The notes under the pieces are model-generated. The model searched no databases, had not been told where the DNA came from, and worked only from the letters and a program-made list of their open reading frames with translations. From an uncultured Oscillospiraceae bacterium (GTDB taxonomy: Bacteria > Bacillota > Clostridia > Oscillospirales > Oscillospiraceae), in NCBI GenBank assembly GCA_944385095.1, contig CALWVS010000005.1, positions 1 to 64,000 on the forward strand: DNA of 64,000 nucleotides, written 5' to 3'. Within the stretch, counting starts at the first letter, position 1. Every line of letters starts with the position of its first letter. The translations under genes and the position numbers were made by a program. Shown here in pieces: positions 34,580 through 42,496 of this stretch.

Positions 34580-36328
34580 ATGTCCAACAAAATTCAAGAG
34601 GCACGTGCACAAATTGCAGAATTGACACAGCAGGCATATTTGCGTGCAGTAGAGGCAGGGAAACTGCCTGAGGGGGCAGAGGTAAAGGCAACCATTGAAA
34701 TCCCAAAAGATACCGCCCATGGAGACTATGCCTCCTCCTATGCAATGGCAGGAGCAAAGGCAATGCACATGGCACCTCGAGCCATTGCACAGACCATTGT
34801 GGGCAATTTGGAGCTGGAAGGCAGTTATTTTGATAAGGTTGAGATTGCAGGTCCCGGCTTTTTGAACTTCACTTTGGGAGCCAAATGGTATGGGGATGTG
34901 CTGGCTGATGTGGAGAAGGAAAAGGATGAGTATGGCTCCAACACAGAGGGCAATGGGGAAAAAGTGATGGTGGAGTTTGTCTCTGCCAACCCCACAGGAC
35001 CTATGCACATGGGCAACGCCCGTGGTGGTGTGCTGGGTGATACACTGGCAAATGTGTTGAAGCGGGATGGCTGCAACACATGGAAAGAATTTTATGTGAA
35101 TGATGCAGGCAACCAGGTCAATAAATTTGCCGTTTCCATCAATGCCCGTTATATGCAGATTATCTTTGGGGAGGAAGCAGTTCCATTCCCCGAGGAAGGT
35201 TATCACGGGGATGATATTAAGGCACTGGCTCAGGCAGTATACAAGTTGCACGGTGACAGCTGGAAAGACCTGCCCGAACAGGAGCGACTGGATAAACTGG
35301 CAGAGTATGGCTTGTCTGTCAATATCCCTCGCATGAAAGAAGATTTGAAGCGGTATGGGATTGAATATGACCAGTGGTTTTTTGAGTCTGAACTGCATAA
35401 CTCCGGCTATGTGGCACAGACTGTAGATATGTTGACAGAAAAAGGCTGGACCTATGAAAAAGATGGTGCCCTGTGGCTGAATACCACTCAACTGTTGAAA
35501 GAGAAGTTTATGCGGGAGGGGAAGACACAGGAACAAGTGGACAAGCTGGACCTGAAAGATGATGTACTCCGCCGTGCCAATGGTTTCTATACCTATTTTG
35601 CCGCAGATATTGCCTACCACCGCAACAAACTGGAGGTGCGTGGCTTTGATAAGGTCATCAATGTGTGGGGTGCTGACCACCATGGTCATGTGGCACGCTT
35701 ACAGTCTGCACTGGATGGGTTAGGGCTGGATGGCTCCCATCGTCTGGTGGTGGTGCTGATGCAGCTTGTGAACCTGATGCAGGATGGAAAGCCTGTGCGT
35801 ATGTCCAAGCGGTCTGGCAAAACCATTGCACTGCATGACTTGTTGGATGAAATCAGTGTGGATGCTGCCCGCTATTTCTTCAATTCCCGTGCCGCTACCA
35901 CACCTCTGGATTTTGATTTGGATTTGGCAGTCCGTCAGGACAGTGAAAACCCAGTATACTATGTGCAGTATGCCCATGCACGGATTTGCTCTCTGGTGTC
36001 CCGTTTGCAGGAGGAGGGGGCAAAGGTGCCTCAGGCTGCTCAGACAGATGCCAGCGTTCTCACAACACCAGAGGAGATTGCACTGGTGAAAGCCATTGCC
36101 CAGTATCCTCAGGAAATCCATCTGGCTGCCCGTGATTACGACCCCAGCCGGATTAACCGCTATCTGGTGGCATTGGCAGGTGACTTCCATCGTTTTTACA
36201 ACGCCTGTCGGATTAAAGGGGAGGAGACAAAAGTGCTGGAGGCACGGCTGAAGCTGGCAGACACTGTGCGGGCTGTACTGGCAAATGGCATGAATCTTCT
36301 GGGAATTTCTGCACCAGAGAAGATGTAA
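34580..36328 (+). CDS. argS: arginyl-tRNA synthetase
   Basis: Charges tRNA-Arg. The 582-residue class I enzyme has the N-terminal Arg-specific domain, the HIGH-type motif as PTGPMHMGNARGG (about residues 138-150), the KMSKS-type motif as RMSKRSG, and the C-terminal anticodon-binding helical domain starting near VQYAHARICSL and ending NGMNLLGISAPEKM. No T-box leader was seen. A NUDIX gene follows after 22 bases. Confidence 0.97.
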   Translation: MSNKIQEARAQIAELTQQAYLRAVEAGKLPEGAEVKATIEIPKDTAHGDYASSYAMAGAKAMHMAPRAIAQTIVGNLELEGSYFDKVEIAGPGFLNFTLGAKWYGDVLADVEKEKDEYGSNTEGNGEKVMVEFVSANPTGPMHMGNARGGVLGDTLANVLKRDGCNTWKEFYVNDAGNQVNKFAVSINARYMQIIFGEEAVPFPEEGYHGDDIKALAQAVYKLHGDSWKDLPEQERLDKLAEYGLSVNIPRMKEDLKRYGIEYDQWFFESELHNSGYVAQTVDMLTEKGWTYEKDGALWLNTTQLLKEKFMREGKTQEQVDKLDLKDDVLRRANGFYTYFAADIAYHRNKLEVRGFDKVINVWGADHHGHVARLQSALDGLGLDGSHRLVVVLMQLVNLMQDGKPVRMSKRSGKTIALHDLLDEISVDAARYFFNSRAATTPLDFDLDLAVRQDSENPVYYVQYAHARICSLVSRLQEEGAKVPQAAQTDASVLTTPEEIALVKAIAQYPQEIHLAARDYDPSRINRYLVALAGDFHRFYNACRIKGEETKVLEARLKLADTVRAVLANGMNLLGISAPEKM

Positions 36329-36350
36329 TTGTGGAAAAGGGGGCAGTGAA

Positions 36351-36965
36351 ATGGACATAGAACGGTGGAAAGCTGCCCTTGCAGAGCGAGAACCGACTCT
36401 TATGGACGCCTCAGGGCGGTATGCTGTGCTTGTACCGCTGGTAGAGCATGAGGGAAAGTGGAATTTATTGTATGAAGTGCGTGCAAGTTCCCTCAAGCGG
36501 CAGCCGGGAGAGGTGTGTTTTCCAGGTGGTCGCATAGAGCAGGGGGAGTCCCCTGTGGATTGTGCATTGCGTGAGACATGGGAAGAACTGGGGATTCCAA
36601 AAGAGGAAATTGAGGTACTGGGTTCTCTGGATTTCATTGCCCACCGAGCCAATTTTATCCTCTATCCCATACTGGCAAAGGTGTCACAAAGGGGATTTGC
36701 TCAGATGAGACCAAGTAAAACAGAGGTAGACACTACCTTTCTGGTTCCGTTGGAGTATCTGCAAAAGACACAGCCATTGGAGTATGAGTATCAGCTCATT
36801 CCACATACAGATGAGAATTTTCCCTATGAACTGTTGAGGATTCCACGGGACTACCAGTGGCAAATTGGGGGAGAGAATGTGGCAGTTTATCCCTGGAAAG
36901 ACTATGCCATCTGGGGATTGACGGGACGCATTACAAGACATGTGGTATCAAGAATTCCAAAATGA
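36351..36965 (+). CDS. NUDIX hydrolase, CoA pyrophosphatase-like
   Basis: 204 residues with a Nudix box GGRIEQGESPVDCALRETWEELGI near residues 61-84 preceded by the LKRQPGEVCFPGG segment typical of the CoA/acyl-CoA diphosphatase (NudL/PCD1) subgroup. The substrate is inferred from that motif, not proven. A terminator lies directly downstream. Confidence 0.88.
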   Translation: MDIERWKAALAEREPTLMDASGRYAVLVPLVEHEGKWNLLYEVRASSLKRQPGEVCFPGGRIEQGESPVDCALRETWEELGIPKEEIEVLGSLDFIAHRANFILYPILAKVSQRGFAQMRPSKTEVDTTFLVPLEYLQKTQPLEYEYQLIPHTDENFPYELLRIPRDYQWQIGGENVAVYPWKDYAIWGLTGRITRHVVSRIPK

Positions 36966-36966
36966 G

Positions 36967-37005
36967 AAAAGGCGGTGCAGTTTGGACTGCACCGCCTTTT
37001 TGGAA
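36967..37005 (+). terminator. terminator between NUDIX and methyltransferase genes
   Basis: AAAAGGCGGTGCAG (36967-36980) pairs with CTGCACCGCCTTTT (36987-37000) around a 6-base loop, followed by a T. It touches the ribosome site of the next gene, so partial read-through or attenuation is possible. Confidence 0.8.
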
Positions 37006-37014
37006 GGGATTGTT

Positions 37015-37665
37015 ATGAACACAGAGGAGCATTTGGGACAGTGGAAACTGATGCAGCGACAGGGAGTGTTTCCCCTTGGAGCAGACAGTTTGAAACTGGG
37101 AGCGTTTGCAACCGTAAAACGGGGATGGCAGGTATGCGACTTAGGGACTGGAAGTGGGGTTTTGTTGCTCCTTCTGGCACAGAGGGAGCAGTCTATCACC
37201 CTTTCGGGCATTGATATACAGACAGAGGCGGTGCAGCTCGCACAGGACAACCTGACCTGTAATGGACTAGCTGGAGAAATCAGGCAGGAGTCCTTTCAAA
37301 CGTGTACATTACCAGCAGGAACGTATGATTTGGTGATTTCCAATCCACCATACTTCCAGACAGGGCAGGGAGGCTTTGGAGGGAATAGTCGCATGGGAGA
37401 GGAGAACGTCTTGCAGTGCCTCTGTACATGTGCAGCCAAGCGGCTGAAAAATGGGGGTAGGTTTGCTCTGTCTTTTCGACCGGAGCGGCTGGCAGAGTTG
37501 TTTGCCACACTACAATCTGTGGGAATAGAGCCCAAGCGGTTGCAGTTTGTGGCACATACTGTAAAACATACACCATCTATTGTATTGGTGGAGGGGATGA
37601 AACAGGGAAAACCTGGGCTTCAGGTTCTGCCATTGGCAGTGATACAATCACAGGAGGAAAGGTGA
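37015..37665 (+). CDS. tRNA1(Val) adenine-N6-methyltransferase-like protein
   Basis: 216-residue SAM-dependent methyltransferase of the TrmN6/YabB type. Motifs: LGTGSGVLLLLLAQ (SAM binding) and SNPPYF (N6-adenine catalytic motif). I start at 37015, next to the GGAAGGGA ribosome site; the longer frame would run through the terminator. rsmI follows with a few bases' gap, as in many Bacillota. Confidence 0.88.
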   Translation: MNTEEHLGQWKLMQRQGVFPLGADSLKLGAFATVKRGWQVCDLGTGSGVLLLLLAQREQSITLSGIDIQTEAVQLAQDNLTCNGLAGEIRQESFQTCTLPAGTYDLVISNPPYFQTGQGGFGGNSRMGEENVLQCLCTCAAKRLKNGGRFALSFRPERLAELFATLQSVGIEPKRLQFVAHTVKHTPSIVLVEGMKQGKPGLQVLPLAVIQSQEER

Positions 37666-37670
37666 ATGTT

Positions 37671-38510
37671 ATGAGTGGAGTGTTATATCTGGTACCGACA
37701 CCCATTGGGAACTTGGGTGATATTTCTCAGCGTATGGCAGAGACATTGGAACAGGTGGATTTTATTGCGGCAGAGGACACAAGAGTGACCATCAAACTGC
37801 TCAATCATCTGGAATTGAAAAAGCCCATGATATCCTATCACAGACACAATACCGAACAGAGTGGACAGGCGATTTTAAGCCGTATTTTGAATGGGGAGCA
37901 CTGTGCCCTTGTGACCGATGCAGGAACCCCAGCCATTTCTGACCCTGGTGAGGAGCTTGTGGCGTTGTGTGCTGCAAATGATGTCACTGTGGTGTCCATT
38001 CCTGGACCATGTGCCTTGGTGACTGCTTTGGCAGCCTCTGGACAGCCCACAGGGCGGTTCACGTTTGAGGGATTTCTGGCTATGAACAAGAAAAATCGCC
38101 GGAGGCATTTGGAGCAACTGAAGGATGAGGAGCGCACCATGATTTTTTATGAGGCTCCCCATAAATTGCTGGCAACCTTGAACGATTTTCAGAGTGCGTT
38201 TGGTGGAGAGCGTTCCATTTCCCTGTGCCGTGAGATGACCAAGCTCCATGAAGAAGTGCTTCGGATGACCCTTGCTGAGGCAGTACAGTATTATGAAAAT
38301 AACCAGCCCAAAGGGGAGTTTGTACTGGTTTTGCGTGGAGCAGAGCCACAGCAGGAGCAGGAATTGACACTGGAGGACGGACTGGAGCAGGTGGAGAGAT
38401 GGAGAGCAGAGGAGGGGCTGTCTCTGCGTGATGCAGTCAAACGAGTGGCAAAAGAAATGGGATTTTCTCGCAATGAACTTTATCAGGCTGCACTGGAACA
38501 ACAGGAATAG
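37671..38510 (+). CDS. rsmI: 16S rRNA (cytidine1402-2'-O)-methyltransferase RsmI
   Basis: Methylates the 2'-OH of C1402 in the ribosomal P site. 279 residues with the tetrapyrrole-methylase fold: LYLVPTPIGNLGDIS, IAAEDTRVT, LVTDAGTPAISDPGEELV and SIPGPCALVTALAASG. The C-terminal domain ends in an HTH-like segment (GLSLRDAVKRVAKEMGFSRNELYQ). A GTG at 37662 overlapping the previous stop is an alternative start, but AGGAGG is only 4 bases from it; the ATG at 37671 fits the family start. Confidence 0.95.
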   Translation: MSGVLYLVPTPIGNLGDISQRMAETLEQVDFIAAEDTRVTIKLLNHLELKKPMISYHRHNTEQSGQAILSRILNGEHCALVTDAGTPAISDPGEELVALCAANDVTVVSIPGPCALVTALAASGQPTGRFTFEGFLAMNKKNRRRHLEQLKDEERTMIFYEAPHKLLATLNDFQSAFGGERSISLCREMTKLHEEVLRMTLAEAVQYYENNQPKGEFVLVLRGAEPQQEQELTLEDGLEQVERWRAEEGLSLRDAVKRVAKEMGFSRNELYQAALEQQE

Positions 38511-38550
38511 CATAGGTAGAAATTGAGTGGATTTTTCCACAAAAGCAAAC

Positions 38551-38592
38551 AGGGAACTGCAACAAAACCATTTGTTACAGTTCCTTGTGATT
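38551..38592. terminator. terminator between rsmI and the abrB-like gene
   Basis: AGGGAACTG (38551-38559) pairs with CAGTTCCTT (38578-38586), with an inner AACAAA/TTTGTT extension, then TTTTT. It serves converging genes. Confidence 0.7.
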
Positions 38593-38608
38593 TTTCATCC
38601 CAAAGGGA

Positions 38609-38863
38609 TTATGCCTGCTCCATGCTTTCTTGCAGAGCCTTAATGCACTTGGGACAGATGTTCTTGCCATGGAACACCACAACGTCCTTTGCATCATCGC
38701 AGAAAATGCAGGCAGGCTGGTACTTCTTCAATACAATGGAAGAACCATCCATATAAATTTCCAAAGAGTCCTTTTCTGCAATGTCCAAGGTACGACGCAG
38801 CTCGATGGGCAGCACGATGCGCCCCAGTTCATCTACTTTACGTACAATGCCTGTAGATTTCAA
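38609..38863 (-). CDS. AbrB/SpoVT-type transition-state regulator with C-terminal zinc ribbon
   Basis: 84-residue DNA-binding protein. The N-terminal half is the swapped-hairpin AbrB domain (GIVRKVDELGRIVLPIELRR, residues 5-24). The C-terminal half has two CxxC pairs at C52/C55 and C70/C73, a probable zinc ribbon, in place of the multimerisation domain known in Bacillus AbrB. Related proteins control sporulation and stationary-phase genes; spmA lies divergently 265 bases away. Confidence 0.9.
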   Translation of the reverse strand: MKSTGIVRKVDELGRIVLPIELRRTLDIAEKDSLEIYMDGSSIVLKKYQPACIFCDDAKDVVVFHGKNICPKCIKALQESMEQA

Positions 38864-38954
38864 TTTCGATCATTCCTTTCCCTGTGATTCACTATTACAA
38901 AACAGAATAATAGTTGACACTAAAGTGTAAAAAATTACCGAAAACGGCAATATA

Positions 38955-38982
38955 ATTATACTACAAAGATCTCATATGTCAA
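38955..38982 (-). promoter_or_regulatory. promoter of the abrB-like gene
   Basis: Perfect TTGACA and TATAAT on the minus strand with 16-base spacing, 92 bases before the start codon. The rest of the 265-base intergenic region is AT-rich; I could not assign a sigma-E-type promoter for spmA with confidence. Confidence 0.7.
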
Positions 38983-39128
38983 CTACATAATGTGAAATTA
39001 TTGCAAAAATAGCTGAATAAATTCCATAATTAACGAATATCTGGAAATTGGACTTTGTTTTTGTCAAAAGAGAAGGTGGCATGATTTCACATTACATCCA
39101 GTATATATAGAGGCAGGGAGGCGAGACT

Positions 39129-39707
39129 ATGGTAATGGCATTTTTATGGACAGGAATGATTCTGATTTCCATTTTGTGTGGGGCAGCCACAGGGCGGGAA
39201 GGGGAGGTTGCCCTGGCAGCAGTGGAAGGTGCTCAGGCGGCTGTTCAGCTCTGTATTTCACTGGCAGGCATGATGTGTCTGTGGACAGGTGTGATGGAGA
39301 TTATGAGGCAGTCAGGGCTGGCAGAGAAGCTGTCCAGACTGTTAAGACCGGTTCTTTCCGCTTTATTTTCACAGGTGGCACAGGACCGCACCATTATGGA
39401 CAGTATTTCTGCCAATGTATCTGCCAATTTATTGGGATTGGGCAATGCAGCCACGCCTCTGGGCATTGAAGCAGTGAAAGGGATGGCAAAGCGTTCCCCA
39501 CACATTGCATCAGATGCCATGTGTATGCTGGTGGTCTGTAACACAGCCTCTCTGCAACTGATTCCTACCACTGTGGCAGCAGTGAGAGCAGCGGAGGGGG
39601 CAGGCAATCCGTTTGATATTTTGCCTGCGGTGTGGCTGGCATCGGTCTGTTCTGTTATTGTAGGAATTACCATGTGTAAGGTTTTTTCTCATATTTGGAG
39701 GTCGTAG
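39129..39707 (+). CDS. spmA: spore maturation protein A
   Basis: 192-residue membrane protein of the nucleoside-recognition (Gate) family, needed for full spore core dehydration in Bacillus. Signatures are FLWTGMILISIL at the N-terminus, SANVSANLLGLGNAATPLGIEAVKGM and NTASLQLIPTTVAAVRA. GGGAGG lies 7 bases before the ATG. spmB follows one base after the stop. Confidence 0.94.
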   Translation: MVMAFLWTGMILISILCGAATGREGEVALAAVEGAQAAVQLCISLAGMMCLWTGVMEIMRQSGLAEKLSRLLRPVLSALFSQVAQDRTIMDSISANVSANLLGLGNAATPLGIEAVKGMAKRSPHIASDAMCMLVVCNTASLQLIPTTVAAVRAAEGAGNPFDILPAVWLASVCSVIVGITMCKVFSHIWRS

Positions 39708-39708
39708 T

Positions 39709-40233
39709 ATGGATTTTTTGCTGACAATGGTGGTTCCGTTGACCATTGGAATGGTGGCTGTGTATGGGTTAAGTCAAAGAATTGATGTCTATGGGGCTTT
39801 GATTTATGGAGCAGGAGAGGGCTTACAGATTTTGGTCAGGATTTTACCTGCTTTGGTGGGGCTGGTCACAGCCGTTCACATGCTGAGAGCCTCTGGAGCC
39901 ATAGAGATGGCAGCTCAATGCCTCTCCCCTCTCTTGGAACGGCTGGGTCTGCCGGCAGAGTTGCTTCCACTGATGCTGGTACGACCCATCAGCGGTTCAG
40001 CCGCTTTGGGGGTAGGTTCTGAAATCATTGGAACCTATGGACCAGATTCCTATTTGGGACGGGTGGCAGCGGTGATGCTGGGGTCAACGGAAACCACATT
40101 CTATACCATTGCAGTCTATTTTGGGGCGGTGGGTATCAGTAAGACCCGCTATGCAGTGCCAGCCGCTCTGGCAGCGGATTTGACTGGCTTTCTCATGGCT
40201 GCATGGGCAGTTCGTTTCTTTTTTGGGAGTTAG
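39709..40233 (+). CDS. spmB: spore maturation protein B
   Basis: 174-residue membrane partner of SpmA with the same Gate domain. Motifs are VTAVHMLRASGAIE, LVRPISGSAALGVGSEIIGTYGPDSYLGRVAAVMLGSTETTFYTIAVYFG-type segments with the conserved GSTETTFYT near residue 125. Its stop codon overlaps the stop of the converging AlaX gene by a few bases. Confidence 0.94.
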   Translation: MDFLLTMVVPLTIGMVAVYGLSQRIDVYGALIYGAGEGLQILVRILPALVGLVTAVHMLRASGAIEMAAQCLSPLLERLGLPAELLPLMLVRPISGSAALGVGSEIIGTYGPDSYLGRVAAVMLGSTETTFYTIAVYFGAVGISKTRYAVPAALAADLTGFLMAAWAVRFFFGS

Positions 40234-41375
40234 AGTGCGGCAAAAAAGGATTCAATTTCTCTACGGGTGGCAGAGACAGCTCCCTGCACAAAATCTGGTT
40301 TTCCACCACCACGCCCTGAGAGTGTCTGGTTGAGCTGTGTACAGAGTGGACGTAAATTTCCGTTTGGTTCTCCAATTACATATTGATATCCTGTCTGGTC
40401 AGAGCCGGAGAAGCAGGCACAGCGACCGGAGCATAGAGAGGTCACTTTGGCGCAGAGATGGCGCAGACCGTCGGGGGAGACGCCTTCTACAAAGAGCAGT
40501 GGATTGGTGCTTCCCACATATTGCTGGGCTAACTGTTGGAAGATTTGTTCTTCCAGTGTGGCAATTTTGGCTTTCAACTGTTGTGTCTCATCTAAAAGTC
40601 TGGTGACTGCCTGAGCCGTTTCCAGAGGCTTTGCAGATAGCTGGGTAGAAATGGTATGGTTTTGCTGGTAGATGTTGGAGAGATAGGTGACAGCGCGCTG
40701 CCCACACACCAGTTCAATCCGTACCCCATTGCGAAAGGTTTGGCAGGAGAGTAGTTTTACAAGACCAACTTGCCCAGAACTGGAGACATGGGTACCACAG
40801 CAGGCACAAGTATCTGCACCAGGAAAGGAGACAATACGAACTTCACCACTTAATTCTTTTTTGCTGCGATAGGACAGTACAGATAGTGCTTCAGGGGATG
40901 GATAGGTAATTTCTACTGGGTGGTTCTCCCAAATATACTGGTTTGCCTGCTGTTCAATTTCCTGAATCTGCTCTTTTGTGAGAGGGCGGTCAAAGTCAAT
41001 GGTGATGGTATCACTGCCCATATGAAAACCTACGTTTTCACAGCCATAATTTTGATGGGCAATACCAGAGACAATATGTTCTCCTGAGTGCTGTTGCATC
41101 AGGTCGAAGCGGCGTGACCATACAATGCTGCAATCGACCTGTTGCCCAACAGGAAGGGGACCGTCACAGGTGTGGATGATATTCTGATTGCGGCGGTGTA
41201 CGGCAGTAACATGGACATTGCCAATAGTTCCAAGATCATAGGGCTGACCGCCACCTTCAGGGTAGAAAGCAGTCTGGTCCAATGTGACCTCATAACCCTG
41301 TTTGGCTGGTGTACATCCTGTCACAGTGGCGGAAAAGGTTTTTGTATACGGGTCTAATTCATATAAATGCTTCAT
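40230..41375 (-). CDS. alanyl-tRNA editing protein (AlaX type) with DHHA1 domain
   Basis: Hydrolyses Ser- or Gly-mischarged tRNA-Ala in trans. 381 residues: editing-domain motif FYPEGGGQP (38-46), zinc ligands QQHSGEH (H96, H100) and CACCGTHV, then a linker helix and the C-terminal DHHA1 domain ending GRGGGKPDFVQGAV. It lacks the AlaRS catalytic domain. I start at 41375 (MKHLYELDPYT) with GAGGTG upstream; the longer frame is unrelated. The 3' end overlaps spmB's end. Confidence 0.92.
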   Translation of the reverse strand: MKHLYELDPYTKTFSATVTGCTPAKQGYEVTLDQTAFYPEGGGQPYDLGTIGNVHVTAVHRRNQNIIHTCDGPLPVGQQVDCSIVWSRRFDLMQQHSGEHIVSGIAHQNYGCENVGFHMGSDTITIDFDRPLTKEQIQEIEQQANQYIWENHPVEITYPSPEALSVLSYRSKKELSGEVRIVSFPGADTCACCGTHVSSSGQVGLVKLLSCQTFRNGVRIELVCGQRAVTYLSNIYQQNHTISTQLSAKPLETAQAVTRLLDETQQLKAKIATLEEQIFQQLAQQYVGSTNPLLFVEGVSPDGLRHLCAKVTSLCSGRCACFSGSDQTGYQYVIGEPNGNLRPLCTQLNQTLSGRGGGKPDFVQGAVSATRREIESFFAAL

Positions 41376-41415
41376 TTTACACCTCAAATTTGACATATTG
41401 GTTGGAATAGAAAAG

Positions 41416-41444
41416 ATTATAGCATAGAGTTTGTTTGAATTCAA
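41416..41444 (-). promoter_or_regulatory. promoter of the AlaX gene
   Basis: TTGAAT and an extended TGC-TATAAT on the minus strand with 17-base spacing, about 40 bases before the start. Confidence 0.65.
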
Positions 41445-41493
41445 AGAAAATAGGAATTTTTTCAAAATCATGGAAGATATCATTGCATAGCAC

Positions 41494-41522
41494 TTGCCAC
41501 AAAACAAAAAAAGGAGTATGAT
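41494..41522 (+). promoter_or_regulatory. candidate promoter of the fructose operon
   Basis: TTGCCA (41494-41499) and TATGAT (41517-41522) with 17-base spacing, 35 bases before fruK. No catabolite-responsive element was recognised with confidence. Confidence 0.5.
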
Positions 41523-41557
41523 AAGAGTGGAAGGAAATCGCAAGGGGAAGATATGTC

Positions 41558-42496
41558 ATGCTCTACACCATTACCTGCAATCCAGCACTGGACTATGTGG
41601 TGCACTTGGATGACGTTCAGTTGGGTGCTGTCAATCGCATCCAAAAGGATAGTGTGCAGTACGGAGGAAAGGGAATCAATGTGTCCAGAATGCTCAAAGA
41701 ATTGAGTATGGATAGTGTTGCGTTGGGTTTTGTGGCAGGGTTTACAGGCAGAGCACTGGAGCAAGGTCTAAGGGAACTTGGACTGCATACAGATTTTGTG
41801 AAGATGGAGACAGGGCTTACTCGCATCAATGTGAAAATCAAAAGCAGAGAAGAAAGTGAACTCAATGGCTCAGGTCCCTCACCAACAGAGGAAGATTTGG
41901 CAGTATTTTGGAGCAAGCTGGATACCATACAGAAAGGTGATTGGGTGGTGTTGTCTGGTTCTTGTCCCAAAGGATTGCCACAGGACTTTGAGAAACGGAT
42001 TTTGGAGTATCTGCACAAAAAACAGGTTCATACCATATTGGACATCACCGGAGAGCGATTAAAACAGGGCTGTCAGGCATATCCATTTCTCATCAAACCC
42101 AATCGACAGGAGTTGGAGGAGATTTGTGGGTATCCTGTTTCCACATGGAAATGTTGTATTCAAGCTGCACAGGAGCTGCAAAAACTGGGAGCCAGAAATG
42201 TGCTGGTGTCGTGTGGTGCAGAAGGGGCAATTTTGCTGGATGAGCAAGGAAAATATTACCAGCAGGAGGCGGCACAAGGTCAGGTATGTAACAGTGTGGG
42301 AGCAGGGGACTCTATGGTAGCTGGGGTTCTGACAGGTCTATTGAAAACAGAAAACTGGGATACTGCACTCTGTCTTGGGGCAGCTGCTGGTGCAGCCACC
42401 GCCTTTTCAGAGGGAATTGGGACATATGAAAGAGTCAAAGAGTTATACATACAACTCAGACACGGGCGCATGGAGGTGCTGCCGTGGATATTTTAA
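41558..42496 (+). CDS. fruK: 1-phosphofructokinase
   Basis: Phosphorylates fructose-1-phosphate, made by the PTS transporter next door, to fructose-1,6-bisphosphate. The 312-residue PfkB-family protein has the N-terminal TCNPALDYVVHLD, GGKGINVSRMLKEL and the C-terminal ATP/anion-hole motif NSVGAGDSMVAGVLTGLL. fruA starts at an overlapping GTG before fruK ends. Confidence 0.95.
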   Translation: MLYTITCNPALDYVVHLDDVQLGAVNRIQKDSVQYGGKGINVSRMLKELSMDSVALGFVAGFTGRALEQGLRELGLHTDFVKMETGLTRINVKIKSREESELNGSGPSPTEEDLAVFWSKLDTIQKGDWVVLSGSCPKGLPQDFEKRILEYLHKKQVHTILDITGERLKQGCQAYPFLIKPNRQELEEICGYPVSTWKCCIQAAQELQKLGARNVLVSCGAEGAILLDEQGKYYQQEAAQGQVCNSVGAGDSMVAGVLTGLLKTENWDTALCLGAAAGAATAFSEGIGTYERVKELYIQLRHGRMEVLPWIF

